Part shown: one piece after another, positions 9,105 to 18,101 of the stretch
Layout of the letters: each line of letters opens with the position of its first letter
Numbering within the stretch: position 1 is the stretch's first letter
From: Porphyromonas gingivicanis JCM 15907
Lineage (GTDB): Bacteria; Bacteroidota; Bacteroidia; Bacteroidales; Porphyromonadaceae
Reading direction: 5' to 3'
NCBI RefSeq assembly: GCF_000614585.1
Contig: NZ_BAKX01000003.1
Coordinates: 1-64,000 of the forward strand
Length of the DNA: 64,000 nucleotides
Notes under the pieces: generated by a model
What the model saw: only the letters and a program-made list of their open reading frames with translations
Told to the model about the DNA's origin: nothing
Databases searched by the model: none
Made by a program: the position numbers and the translations under genes

Positions 9105-10421
9105 TTATTCGTCTATCGGGGTGCGAAGTTGAGAGGGTATCTCTTTGGTCGAAACTACTCCCATCTCTTTCAGTTTCTCCAATCCTCCTATTAAATTACC
9201 TCTACCTGTCATTAGCTGTCCTTTGGCTTTGGCTATGCTTTCACTGGCGGAGTGGATTTTGCGCTCGGCGTCGAGGAGCGTTTCGCTATAAGAGCAAAAC
9301 TTGTCGTAAAGGGAGGAGGCTTTGCGGATGATCTCTTCTACATTTTTTACTTGCCTATCTCTCTGCCACATATCTTGCGCCATCCTAAGCGCAGCGATGA
9401 GGTTAGAGCCATTGATGAGTATAACTCCCTTTTTGTAAGCATACTCCCATAGCGTTGGAGACTCTTGTAGGGCAAGGGTATAGGCAGGGTCGTTGGGGAT
9501 GAAAAGCATAACGAAGTCGGGCGCCTCGGGTAGGAAGTGGTGATACTTTTTCTCCGATAGCTCCTCGATATGCTTACGCACACTCGCCAAGTGAGATTTG
9601 GCATACATAGCCCTCTCTTCGTCGGTCGTGGCTACAATGTAATTGCTGTATGCACTAAGGCTTACCTTGCTATCTATAATCATTACGCCCCCATTGGGAT
9701 AGCGTACTAATACATCGGGGCGCAGTCCCCCTCGGTTGCCCTCGGCAGTTATGACATCGCCCTTTTCATCTCGGAGGGTTTCTTGTACAAAGTACTCACG
9801 ATCTTTGGTCAAGCCACTATGTTTGAGGATATTTTCTAATATCATTTCGCCCCAATCTCCCTGCACTTTAGAGTCTCCTTTAAGAGCTTTGATCAATTCT
9901 GACGTCTCTTTGCTCATAGCCCCACTGCGCTCCATAAGGTCTTTAATAACGTTTTGGAGCGAAAAGCGTTCTCGGGCCTCTGCTTCGTATGTAGTCTGTA
10001 CTTGCTCTCCAAAGCGTTTCAAATCTTCTCTCAGGGGCTTTAGGCTCTCTTCGTTTTTGCGGGAGAGCATTTCTCCTCGCTCTTCGAAGATTTTAGTTGC
10101 CAACTCTTTGAACTGACTTTGCAACTGTTCGGAGATAGAGATAGACTCTTGCTGTGCCGAACGTACCTGTTCCGAGAGGTGTTCGGCTCTTATTTGAAGT
10201 TCAGAGTAGGCTATTTGTGCCTTTTGATACTCCTGTTGCGCTTGGCTAAGTTCTGCCTCTTTTTGGGCTAATCGACTCTCGCGCTCCGCTAAGGTTTGGA
10301 GAAGATGCGTATGATTAGCTTCAAGAGAGAGTTTTTCCTTCTGCTTCTGATAGAGTTTGTACAGAAGGAAAGCTACGGCAACGATAAGAAGAAGTATGAG
10401 AGCAAGGGAGGCGTAGTACAT
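9105..10421 (-). CDS. rmuC: DNA recombination protein RmuC
   Basis: The 438-residue protein has one N-terminal transmembrane helix (residues 4-20), a long Glu/Gln-rich coiled coil to about residue 170, then the RmuC nuclease-like domain. That domain includes GDWGEMILENILKHSGL, LRPDVLVRYPNGGVMIIDSKVS and FIPNDPAYTLALQ. Family members limit inversions at short repeats. Length is normal. It starts 5 bases after the alcohol dehydrogenase gene. Confidence 0.95.
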   Translation of the reverse strand: MYYASLALILLLIVAVAFLLYKLYQKQKEKLSLEANHTHLLQTLAERESRLAQKEAELSQAQQEYQKAQIAYSELQIRAEHLSEQVRSAQQESISISEQLQSQFKELATKIFEERGEMLSRKNEESLKPLREDLKRFGEQVQTTYEAEARERFSLQNVIKDLMERSGAMSKETSELIKALKGDSKVQGDWGEMILENILKHSGLTKDREYFVQETLRDEKGDVITAEGNRGGLRPDVLVRYPNGGVMIIDSKVSLSAYSNYIVATTDEERAMYAKSHLASVRKHIEELSEKKYHHFLPEAPDFVMLFIPNDPAYTLALQESPTLWEYAYKKGVILINGSNLIAALRMAQDMWQRDRQVKNVEEIIRKASSLYDKFCSYSETLLDAERKIHSASESIAKAKGQLMTGRGNLIGGLEKLKEMGVVSTKEIPSQLRTPIDE

Positions 10422-10426
10422 GGGGC

Positions 10427-11581
10427 TTATCTCCTACAAGAGGCTAATATCTTTTCTACCACTTCAAAGTTCATATCCTGACGCTCGCCCAGTATAGTGC
10501 CTCTCTCCTCGAAGCGCTGTACTAACGTGCGTTCTATATCTTCTCCGATGCCCGCTTCAGAGAGTCGAGTGGTAAAACCTAACGAACGGAAAAACTCTTC
10601 GGTACAAACAATCGCCTTTTCGATGCGGCTCTCTTCGTCGCCCTCTGTTATGTTCCAGACCCGTTCTGCATATTGTAGCATCTTCTCTCTTTTGCCCAAA
10701 GTACCCATAATGCGGAGCGTACCGGGTAAAACGATGACCAAAGAGTGCGCATGGGCTATGCCTGTGAGAGCAGTAAGTTCGTGTCCAATCATGTGGGTAG
10801 ACCAGTCTTCCACCACGCCCCTTCGGATAAAACCGTTCAAAGCATTCGTGGCGCACATCATAAACTCGGCACGAGAGTCGTAGTCGATGTTGTCAGTATC
10901 GAGCACCTTGGGAGCTATCTCTTTAATAGTAAGGAGCAAACCCTCTGCCCAGCGGTCCATAAGTAGACTTTGATTGGGCCATGTTAGATACTGCTCTATA
11001 ACATGTACGAAGCTGTCTGCCAGTCCGCAAGCCAATTGATACTTAGGAAGCGTGTAGGTAACCTTGGGGTCTAAGATGGAGAATTTGGGAAATTGACCAT
11101 GAAAGGGGAACTTCTCCTGCGTTGCCTGTGAAGAGATAACACTACCCGCATTCATCTCGGAGGCGGTAGCGGGCAGGGTTAAGATACACCCCAAGGGTAC
11201 AAATGGTCCCTTAGCCACGCCCGAGAGAACGATGTCCCATGGGTCTTTATCGACCAAGATACCTGCCGATATGAGTTTACAAGCATCGATTACAGAACCT
11301 CCACCGATGGCTAAGACCCAATCGTTTTTGTCTCTGCGAGCTTGCTCTATAACGATTCGGATGGTTTCTACCGTAGGGTTCGACTCAATGCCCCAAAACT
11401 CACTATACTCATAGTCTTGGAGAGCGGCTACAACTTGGTCGTATACTCCATTTTTGCGTACGCTACCTCCACCGAAAACGAGTAACGGTTTGCTGTTTTG
11501 GGGTAATACTTTGGAGAGTTGAGCTATGCTGTTTTGTCCAAAAATAATCTGTGTGGGATTGACAAACTTGAAATTCTTCAT
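10427..11581 (-). CDS. iron-containing alcohol dehydrogenase (YqhD-like)
   Basis: The 384-residue group III alcohol dehydrogenase has the NAD(P)-binding GGGSVIDACKLISAG segment near residue 95. The metal site shows Asp and His in GLADSFVHVIEQY and further histidines in DWSTHMIGHELTALTGIAHAH. It resembles butanol dehydrogenase and E. coli YqhD, which reduce aldehydes with NADPH, so a role in aldehyde disposal or fermentation is likely. A -7 element (TAACTTTG on the minus strand, 11620-11627) lies 39 bases upstream. Confidence 0.92.
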   Translation of the reverse strand: MKNFKFVNPTQIIFGQNSIAQLSKVLPQNSKPLLVFGGGSVRKNGVYDQVVAALQDYEYSEFWGIESNPTVETIRIVIEQARRDKNDWVLAIGGGSVIDACKLISAGILVDKDPWDIVLSGVAKGPFVPLGCILTLPATASEMNAGSVISSQATQEKFPFHGQFPKFSILDPKVTYTLPKYQLACGLADSFVHVIEQYLTWPNQSLLMDRWAEGLLLTIKEIAPKVLDTDNIDYDSRAEFMMCATNALNGFIRRGVVEDWSTHMIGHELTALTGIAHAHSLVIVLPGTLRIMGTLGKREKMLQYAERVWNITEGDEESRIEKAIVCTEEFFRSLGFTTRLSEAGIGEDIERTLVQRFEERGTILGERQDMNFEVVEKILASCRR

Positions 11582-11935
11582 AATGAATGACTATAATTAA
11601 ATCGGATTTGATGTCCGTACAAAGTTACGTTTTTGCTCCTATTTCTAAAATATTTGGCGAGCCACTCTGAGCTCTTTATAGAAAGACAAGAGAAGAAGCC
11701 TTTTTGTTTAGAGGCGCAAGAACTTTCCTTCTCTTCCTGACACCTCGTACAACGCTCTTTTTTCTTTGACTGTCTGCTAAGAAACGTTTTTCATATTCAT
11801 GTTGCGAGAGGATGCCTCTTCCTTTTTCCGAATGATGATTTACATAAAAAAGCACCCGAAACGATACTTTTCGTTTCAGGTGCAATACGCTATTTGTGTT
11901 GCAAACTCGCCTTTTAGTTGGCGGTGGATAACTCC
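11582..11935. other. intergenic region with first copy of a 30-base repeat
   Basis: There is no supported gene. It contains the upstream region of the alcohol dehydrogenase, a 30-base sequence at 11691-11720 that recurs at 12706-12735 with one mismatch, and the terminator of the outer-membrane protein gene at 11846-11883. Confidence 0.6.
11846..11883 (-). terminator. Rho-independent terminator of the outer-membrane protein gene
   Basis: On the minus strand a GC-rich stem, GCACCTGAAACGA pairing with TCGTTTCGGGTGC (one mismatch), is followed by six T. It lies about 50 bases past the 11936 stop. Confidence 0.85.
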
Positions 11936-12559
11936 TTATAGAACTATACCAAACACAAGTTGAGGAGTACCTATTGAATGACTAACAGCCCCTTTTTTGC
12001 TCTCTACTTTAATCATTCTGCCTTCTAAAGCATACCCCAAGCCAACATAGTACATCCCGATATAACGGCGTAGGTCTACGCTAAAATGAAGTCCCCAACC
12101 ATGTTGAGCTTTATTGAAAGTGTCAAATGGTGCGGCAAGAGGGGTATCTTTTTTGTTCAAGTGACTATTGAAAAGGTAAGTATAACCTACAGAAAGAGTA
12201 GCATTGGCACCCCATTCTTTCCAAGAGTCAAGGCGTTTGTTTAGAGAAATAGAGGGACCCACAAATAATTGGTTAAATGCTCTTCCTCGGGGTGAAAGTA
12301 GGCTTTGCTCGCCCAAGTGCATCTCTTGGGTCGATACTTGCAATCCAACTTTCCAAAAGTCATTTAGCCATCCCTCTACTGTCATAGTGGCAATGGCAGT
12401 GTGGGGTGTGAATAAACTGTGTGGCATAGACATAGAGCCTACTCCTCCCCTTAGGTTTATGTCCAAACGAGGACTACTCTTTTTCTCTTGGGCTTGCATA
12501 GAAGAGGTTAGACCACAGAGGGCAATAAGAATTGCCAAGAATAAGACTTTCTTTTTCAT
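11936..12559 (-). CDS. outer-membrane beta-barrel-like protein
   Basis: From the ATG at 12559 the protein has 207 residues with a clear signal peptide (MKKKVLFLAILIALCGL, cleavage after MQAQ). The mature part alternates hydrophobic and polar residues (NLRGGVGSMSM, ATLSVGYTYLFNS, MYYVGLGYALEG) and ends VFGIVL, as small outer-membrane barrels do. I do not recognise a specific family. The longer frame to 12631 is rejected because it puts 24 residues before a perfect signal peptide and overlaps a -7 element (12612-12619). Confidence 0.75.
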   Translation of the reverse strand: MKKKVLFLAILIALCGLTSSMQAQEKKSSPRLDINLRGGVGSMSMPHSLFTPHTAIATMTVEGWLNDFWKVGLQVSTQEMHLGEQSLLSPRGRAFNQLFVGPSISLNKRLDSWKEWGANATLSVGYTYLFNSHLNKKDTPLAAPFDTFNKAQHGWGLHFSVDLRRYIGMYYVGLGYALEGRMIKVESKKGAVSHSIGTPQLVFGIVL

Positions 12560-13057
12560 CGTGATATGTATTTTATAAGTTTTTGTGCTTTTGTTGGAGT
12601 TCTTCTGGTTACAAAGGTAGTATATATGCAATATATAGTTGTGTTTATTCCTAAATTTTTATTTGGTTAATAAGAGTCTTGCAATGGTTTTTATGAGAGG
12701 GGGTAAGAAGAAGCCTTTTTGTTTAGAGGGGCAAGCATGGATCTTTTCTTAATTTACCGATAAAGCCACTTTCCAAAAGGTATAATGCTTACGACGGAAA
12801 GCAAGGAGGGTTTTGTGAGTTTACACGGATGGTTTTGAGAAAAAGGATTATAGCTAAGTGGCATAGCCTCCAAGAGCTTTTTGAATGACTACATAGCTTT
12901 TGACCAAAATTGTTGTCGCTTGATGGAGGGGAGATTGGCTTATTTGGGGGAGAATGTTGTTCTAAATGCATATTAGGCTCTATTTCTTTCTTGAATAGGG
13001 ACTGATAAGAGCTTTTTTCTGAACGAAATTTATTGTCTGTATACCTATGGTTGGGTA
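12560..13057. other. intergenic region with repeat motifs
   Basis: No gene is supported. It holds a minus-strand -7 element (TACCTTTG, 12612-12619), the second copy of the 30-base repeat (12706-12735), and CAAAAGGTATAATGC at 12774-12788, identical over 15 bases to 1177-1191. Confidence 0.6.
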
Positions 13058-13088
13058 TTTAGCAGCCTGTTGATATGAAGTATCTTTG
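13058..13088 (+). promoter_or_regulatory. promoter of the TonB-dependent receptor gene
   Basis: TTTA at 13058-13061, a 19-base gap and TATCTTTG at 13081-13088 match the Bacteroidota TTTG/TAnnTTTG promoter except for one base in the -33 box. It lies 40 bases before the start codon. Confidence 0.65.
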
Positions 13089-13128
13089 CATCTGATTTTA
13101 AGAAACTAAACTATTTAATCAAAATTCT

Positions 13129-15732
13129 ATGAACAAGTTTATAATCACTTGTGCATTGCTCTTTGTCTCTATCTTTCAGATGGTAGCGGAGGGTAGCACT
13201 CCCCCTTACAAGAAGAAGCCTCTGCCTTCGGATGCCAACGTGGTAGGGCATGTTATTGATGCTCTTACAGGAGAGCATGTACCTGGTGTAACTATTCAAA
13301 TCAAAGGCACTACTTTCGGCACCAGTACCGATGCTACGGGGCATTACTTTCTTCGTAACATAAAGCCTGGAGAGATCACCCTCGTAATGCGTGGAGTAGG
13401 CTACTTGAGCCAAGAACGTACCATAGTAATACAGCGCAACAAAGTTGTCGAAGTTAATTTTGAAGCGGAGCAAGATGTGGTAAGTATTGATGAAGTGGTG
13501 GTAAGTGCCAATCGACAAGCTACCTTGCGCCGTTTGGCTCCTACCATTGTAAATGTTGTTGACGAAGAGGTGTTTAGCCGTGTCAATGCTAATAACTTGG
13601 CTCAAGGTATCATCTTCCAGCCCGGTGTACGTGTAGAAAACGACTGCCAAAACTGTGGTTTTAACCAAGTGCGCATCAACGGACTTGATGGTCGTTATAC
13701 GCAAATCCTTATCGACAGCCGTCCTATATTTAGCGCTTTGGCAGGTGTGTATGGTATAGAACAGATACCTACCAATATGATAGACCGTGTAGAGGTGGTA
13801 CGTGGTGGTGGCTCTGCCCTCTTTGGTTCTTCTGCTATCGGAGGTGTGGTGAACATTATTACCAAAGAGCCTACGCGCAATAGTTTCAGCTTCGGAGAGT
13901 CTTTGACCTTTACAGGATTGACCGCTCCTGACAATAACTTGAACCTCAACGCTTCTATTGTAACAGACGACAATAGAGCAGGAGCGATGGTATTTGGTCA
14001 AGCTCGTTATCGCTCGGCATGGGATGCTAACGGCGATGGGTACAGTGAATTGGGAAAGTTGAACGGTCGTTCTATCGGTGCTCGTACCTTCTTGCGCACG
14101 TCGGACTACTCCAAATTGACCGCAGAGTTACATACTATTCAAGAGTATCGTCGTGGTGGAGACCATCTCGACTGGCCTGACCATGTAGCAGGCGTATCGG
14201 AGCGTGTAGACCATAGTATATATAGTGGTAATATGAAGTTTGACCTTTTCTCCTCGGATTACAAACATCATTTCTTGGCTTATGTTTCCGGTCAGCGTGT
14301 GAATCGTAATAGCTACTATGGCGGTATTGGTGAGCATCAAGATGATAAGGGCAATCGTTTGGGACAATTGGGGCATCCTATCCCTGGAGAACTATTTGGT
14401 ATTAACTACGGCGTAACGAAGGGCTCTACCTATATGGGAGGTGTACAGTACTCTTACGATATGGATAAACTCTTCTTTATGCCTGCGCAATTGCTTTTGG
14501 GTACGGAGTATGTGTACGACCATCTCAATGATATTATGCCTATTCGTAACTGGTACACAGAAAAAGATGATAAGGGCAATCTCATACAGCTCTATCCCCC
14601 CGTTGATCAGCTCATTCATAACTTGAGTGTCTTGGGGCAGTTGGAGTGGAAGAACGATAGGTTTTCGCTCCTCTTAGGCGGTCGTTTGGATAGTAACAGT
14701 GCTGTTCGCAATAAGAATGGCAATGTAACACCTATCATAAGTCCTCGTGCTACTCTGCGCTACAATCCAACGAAAGATGTCAATTTCCGCTTCTCTTATG
14801 CCAAAGGTTTCCGTGCGCCTCAGGTGTTTGACGAAGACCTACACGTAGGTGTGGTTAATGGAGATGTACAACGTGTTACCAATGTGGCAGGGCTCAAACC
14901 TGAAACAAGCCACGCTTTCAACCTCAGTGCCGACCTTTATGGCAACTTCGGAGCGGTTAAAACGAACTTCCTTATTGAAGGTTTTTATAACCAACTGAAG
15001 GATGTATTTGTAACTGAAAAGGTAAATGTGGAGAACGGTATCACCAACTTTAATCGTATCAATGGTTCGGGAGCCAAAGTAATGGGGGTAAACCTTGAGG
15101 GTAAATTGGCATGGAATATATTCCAATTCCAAGCAGGTTTTACTCTTGCCAGCAATAAATACGATGCCGAAGAGGAGTGGGGAGAGATAGCTACGCTTGA
15201 TGCTAATGGATTGCCTCAATTCGAGCTCGATGCAGAAGGAAAGGTAGAGACTGTTTCTACCAAAGGAAAGTCTACTCAAATCACTCGTACTCCATCGGCT
15301 TATGGATACTTTACTTTGGGCATCGAGCCTGTGAAAAACTTCAATATAGCTCTTACGGGAACTTATACAGGGTCTATGTATGCACCTCATGCGATTGTAC
15401 TTGGCACAGAACAGAACGAATTTGCCAAGAGTCTCTCGGCAGAGCAAATAGAGGATGCTTTCAAGAAGGCAGGCTTTGACCCCACGACAACAGAGATTCC
15501 AGAGGTGCATGCAGATCGTTTGGTAAAAACGCCTTCGTTCTTCGACCTTGGATTTAAGTTCTCTTATGCTTTCAATATCTTCTCAACTGACTTGGAGGTA
15601 TATGCAGGTATGAACAATGTATTCAATGCTATTCAGAAGGATTTCGATTTCGGTCCTGACCGAGATAGTGCCTACATATATGGTCCTACTCAGCCTCGCT
15701 CCGCTTACATGGGCTTGAAGTTCAATTTCTAA
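13129..15732 (+). CDS. TonB-dependent outer-membrane receptor
   Basis: The 867-residue protein has a signal peptide and then a carboxypeptidase-regulatory-like domain (residues ~38-115: VVGHVIDALTGEHVPGVTI, GYLSQERTIVI). The TonB box region/plug (IDEVVVSANR, VRINGLDGRYTQILIDSR, RVEVVRGGGSALFGSSAIGG, VVNIITKEP) leads into a 22-strand-type barrel ending in FNF. It would import a scarce ligand using TonB energy. The plug resembles haem/iron and vitamin receptors, including a CQNCGFNQVRING block, but the ligand cannot be read from sequence. It is a single gene without a SusD partner. Confidence 0.92.
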   Translation: MNKFIITCALLFVSIFQMVAEGSTPPYKKKPLPSDANVVGHVIDALTGEHVPGVTIQIKGTTFGTSTDATGHYFLRNIKPGEITLVMRGVGYLSQERTIVIQRNKVVEVNFEAEQDVVSIDEVVVSANRQATLRRLAPTIVNVVDEEVFSRVNANNLAQGIIFQPGVRVENDCQNCGFNQVRINGLDGRYTQILIDSRPIFSALAGVYGIEQIPTNMIDRVEVVRGGGSALFGSSAIGGVVNIITKEPTRNSFSFGESLTFTGLTAPDNNLNLNASIVTDDNRAGAMVFGQARYRSAWDANGDGYSELGKLNGRSIGARTFLRTSDYSKLTAELHTIQEYRRGGDHLDWPDHVAGVSERVDHSIYSGNMKFDLFSSDYKHHFLAYVSGQRVNRNSYYGGIGEHQDDKGNRLGQLGHPIPGELFGINYGVTKGSTYMGGVQYSYDMDKLFFMPAQLLLGTEYVYDHLNDIMPIRNWYTEKDDKGNLIQLYPPVDQLIHNLSVLGQLEWKNDRFSLLLGGRLDSNSAVRNKNGNVTPIISPRATLRYNPTKDVNFRFSYAKGFRAPQVFDEDLHVGVVNGDVQRVTNVAGLKPETSHAFNLSADLYGNFGAVKTNFLIEGFYNQLKDVFVTEKVNVENGITNFNRINGSGAKVMGVNLEGKLAWNIFQFQAGFTLASNKYDAEEEWGEIATLDANGLPQFELDAEGKVETVSTKGKSTQITRTPSAYGYFTLGIEPVKNFNIALTGTYTGSMYAPHAIVLGTEQNEFAKSLSAEQIEDAFKKAGFDPTTTEIPEVHADRLVKTPSFFDLGFKFSYAFNIFSTDLEVYAGMNNVFNAIQKDFDFGPDRDSAYIYGPTQPRSAYMGLKFNF

Positions 15733-15783
15733 GATAATGTTCGATTAGGATAGTAGACTCCTAATAAAACATTGTGATACAAT

Positions 15784-15822
15784 AAAAGGCGTGCTACCGA
15801 AGAGTTGCACGCCTTTTCTATT
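15784..15822. terminator. bidirectional terminator
   Basis: AAAAGGCGTGC and GCACGCCTTTT form an 11-bp perfect stem with a 12-base loop, giving T-runs on both strands. It lies between the convergent receptor gene (+) and leucine-rich-repeat gene (-) and can serve both. Confidence 0.9.
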
Positions 15823-15859
15823 GAGAGGGCTTCGACTAATACTTTCTATTAGAGAATTT

Positions 15860-17653
15860 TTAGCGAGCAATTTGGAGGCGATGCACCTCGTTTGTGCCCG
15901 ATACTTTAATAATATAATTGCCTACAGGAAGTGATGCCACCGATAGGGTAGCTACCTCTTCCGAGAGTATGCCTTGTGCTGCTACATCTCCCAAAAGAGT
16001 GTAGATGGTATAGCTCTTGCCCGAAGCTCCTGAGATGGTAAAAGACGTAGAAGCTACGGTCGGATAGATGTGTACGGCATTGACTGCAACATCAAGGATA
16101 CTACTATCGTCAAAGCCTGCATAGGGAAGAGGTTTATCTCCTCTTGTATTGGCATCCAATACTTTCCAGCCCTTAGATTTCAGCTGATCTACCTGTGCTA
16201 TGGTGCAGCGATTTTCTTCCTTACCAACAGAGAGGTCTACTACCATAAACTTTCCTGGAGTTGACTTGAGTAGAGATGCTACAATCTTACCCATTGCTTC
16301 TTTCTTGATGTTGTTGCTGTAGCAGAAGACTGTATGTAGTTGGGTTGAGTTGAAAATGATTTCTTTGAGTTGATTTTCTCCTCCTCTGAAATCTTCTAAT
16401 TGTGTACAATGTTGTAAGTCAAGTTTTTTGAGCTTATTGTTGGCACAGTAAAGAACTTGGAGAGATGTGTTTTTAGAGAGGTCTAATTCTTCTATTTTGC
16501 ACCTTGTTACGCCGAGTTTGAGAAGATTGGGATTCTTTGACAGGTCTAACTCCTTAATGGGAGTATCCGATATTGTCAATTCTTTGAGAGCTGGGTTATT
16601 AGAGACATCCAAAGTGCTTATACCCGTTTCATCCAATTGTAATGCAAAGAGGTTAGGGTGCTTGCTTACATCAATTTGGGTTAGAGCGGTGCTACCTACA
16701 CAGTCCAACACTTGTAATTGGCTATTTTCGGTAGAGAGTTTCAGATTTTGAATGTCGTTTCTCTCCAAATACAGCTTTCTTAACTTAGGATTTTTAGATA
16801 GATCAATGCTTTTTATATTGTTGAACTTGAGCATTATTTGGTCTAATTCGGGGTTGTTGGATAGGTTGACATCCTCTAATATATTGTTGGGAGCCCAAAG
16901 AGTGGTTAAGTTCGGTAGAGCAGAGAGATCAAGTTTTGATAGGTTACATTCACCAGCTGCAAACTCATTGAGGGCAGGTACTCTGCTCAAGTCGAGGTCA
17001 AAATCTCTGTTCCCACTGATGTTTAGTGCCTCTAATTTGGATAGATCTCCCTCGGGAAGAGAGGAGAGGCTTGTTCCTCCAATGTCCAGTTTGGTTAGTC
17101 CTGTAATGCCTTTTAGGTCGAGTTTAGAGATTCTTCTATTCGAAGCAATGCGTAATTCCTTTAATTTATTCATGCCTAATAGATTGATCTCTTTGAGCTG
17201 ATTCTCGTTCAAATTGATTGCCTCAAGAAGCATATTGCCCGATAAGTCTATAGCTCGTAGTTTGTTGTAGTGTAGCGCAAGTTTTATCAGACCTGGATTT
17301 CCTTTTAGGTCTGCCTTAACAATACCAGAGTTACCACAGAATAGAGTGTGTGCAGGTCCATAGATGGAGAGAGTATTGCCCATACGAGGCCCCGTGAAGC
17401 TACATAGTTCACTCTCGGGAATTGCGTTTTCATCACTCCAAGCTTCTTCGGGCTCTCTTGTTCCATTTCCATTTAGATCGACCCAAACTAATGGGCGGTC
17501 GGCCTCTTCTGCTCCAAGTGTTACCATCCAGAGAGGCATCTCCTCCTCTGATTCCAAAGTTATTTTTTGAGTGGTGGTTTGAGCTAAGGCTAAAGGGGTA
17601 GCTATCATACTTCCCCAAGCAATGGTTAGCCAAATACGTAGTGCTTTTTTCAT
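15860..17653 (-). CDS. secreted leucine-rich-repeat protein with T9SS sorting domain
   Basis: The 597-residue protein has a signal peptide (to about residue 25). A short N-terminal domain comes next, including DLNGNGTREPEEAW, which looks like a calcium-loop. About fifteen leucine-rich repeats of ~21 residues follow, with the pattern LxxLDLSxNPxLxxL, over residues ~95-450. The last ~75 residues (from VHIYPTVASTSFTI to EVHRLQIAR) are a type A T9SS C-terminal domain, so it is probably exported by the Por system and surface-attached. Function is likely binding or adhesion; no enzyme motif is seen. It is monocistronic. Confidence 0.88.
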   Translation of the reverse strand: MKKALRIWLTIAWGSMIATPLALAQTTTQKITLESEEEMPLWMVTLGAEEADRPLVWVDLNGNGTREPEEAWSDENAIPESELCSFTGPRMGNTLSIYGPAHTLFCGNSGIVKADLKGNPGLIKLALHYNKLRAIDLSGNMLLEAINLNENQLKEINLLGMNKLKELRIASNRRISKLDLKGITGLTKLDIGGTSLSSLPEGDLSKLEALNISGNRDFDLDLSRVPALNEFAAGECNLSKLDLSALPNLTTLWAPNNILEDVNLSNNPELDQIMLKFNNIKSIDLSKNPKLRKLYLERNDIQNLKLSTENSQLQVLDCVGSTALTQIDVSKHPNLFALQLDETGISTLDVSNNPALKELTISDTPIKELDLSKNPNLLKLGVTRCKIEELDLSKNTSLQVLYCANNKLKKLDLQHCTQLEDFRGGENQLKEIIFNSTQLHTVFCYSNNIKKEAMGKIVASLLKSTPGKFMVVDLSVGKEENRCTIAQVDQLKSKGWKVLDANTRGDKPLPYAGFDDSSILDVAVNAVHIYPTVASTSFTISGASGKSYTIYTLLGDVAAQGILSEEVATLSVASLPVGNYIIKVSGTNEVHRLQIAR

Positions 17654-18101
17654 AATCCTATTATTCTTGTTTATTAAAATATTAGCCTGTGTGGTTTTAT
17701 AAAGTCTGTTCTTCTCTTTGATTATGGCAAATATATCAAAATAATTTATTTATAGAATCTCTTTTTATAGATATAATTATCCAAACAATGTTGTTTTGTT
17801 GGTTAAAAGAACTCAATAGGGCTCTTTTAGATTTGTTTTTGAAGCTTGGAAAATAGATTTAGAGATTGTTGTATAAGGTTCAAACCTAATATGACGAACT
17901 CCTAGCACGACTTTTCAGAATGATGTAATAAATGAGAAGAGTGTAAGGTGGATGCAAAGCAAATTTTCGGAATATGTCGAAGCGAGTAGTTTTTTCTTCC
18001 GAGATAGGTTTGTTCCCCAAAAGATGTATCTGTTTAGTCTTCCTCGACTTTGCTTAAAAAAGTATATTTGCTCTATCAAAATACCCTTTTAAGTAAACTT
18101 A
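17654..18101. other. divergent intergenic region
   Basis: It is AT-rich with no supported gene. A minus-strand -7 element (TATATTTG, 17728-17735) serves the leucine-rich-repeat gene. A plus-strand TATATTTG at 18063-18070 is placed to start transcription of the topoisomerase gene about 30 bases before its ATG. Neither has a convincing -33 box. Confidence 0.45.

Noticed and set aside
12560-13128. Riboswitch upstream of the TonB receptor (cobalamin or similar)
   Set aside because: No B12-box-like or other conserved aptamer core was seen, and a standard promoter sits only 40 bases from the start codon.
13111-14001. 296-residue antisense open frame
   Set aside because: It lies wholly within the well-supported TonB receptor gene and looks like codon-bias shadow.
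14839-15510. 223-residue antisense open frame
   Set aside because: Also inside the TonB receptor gene, with no domain.
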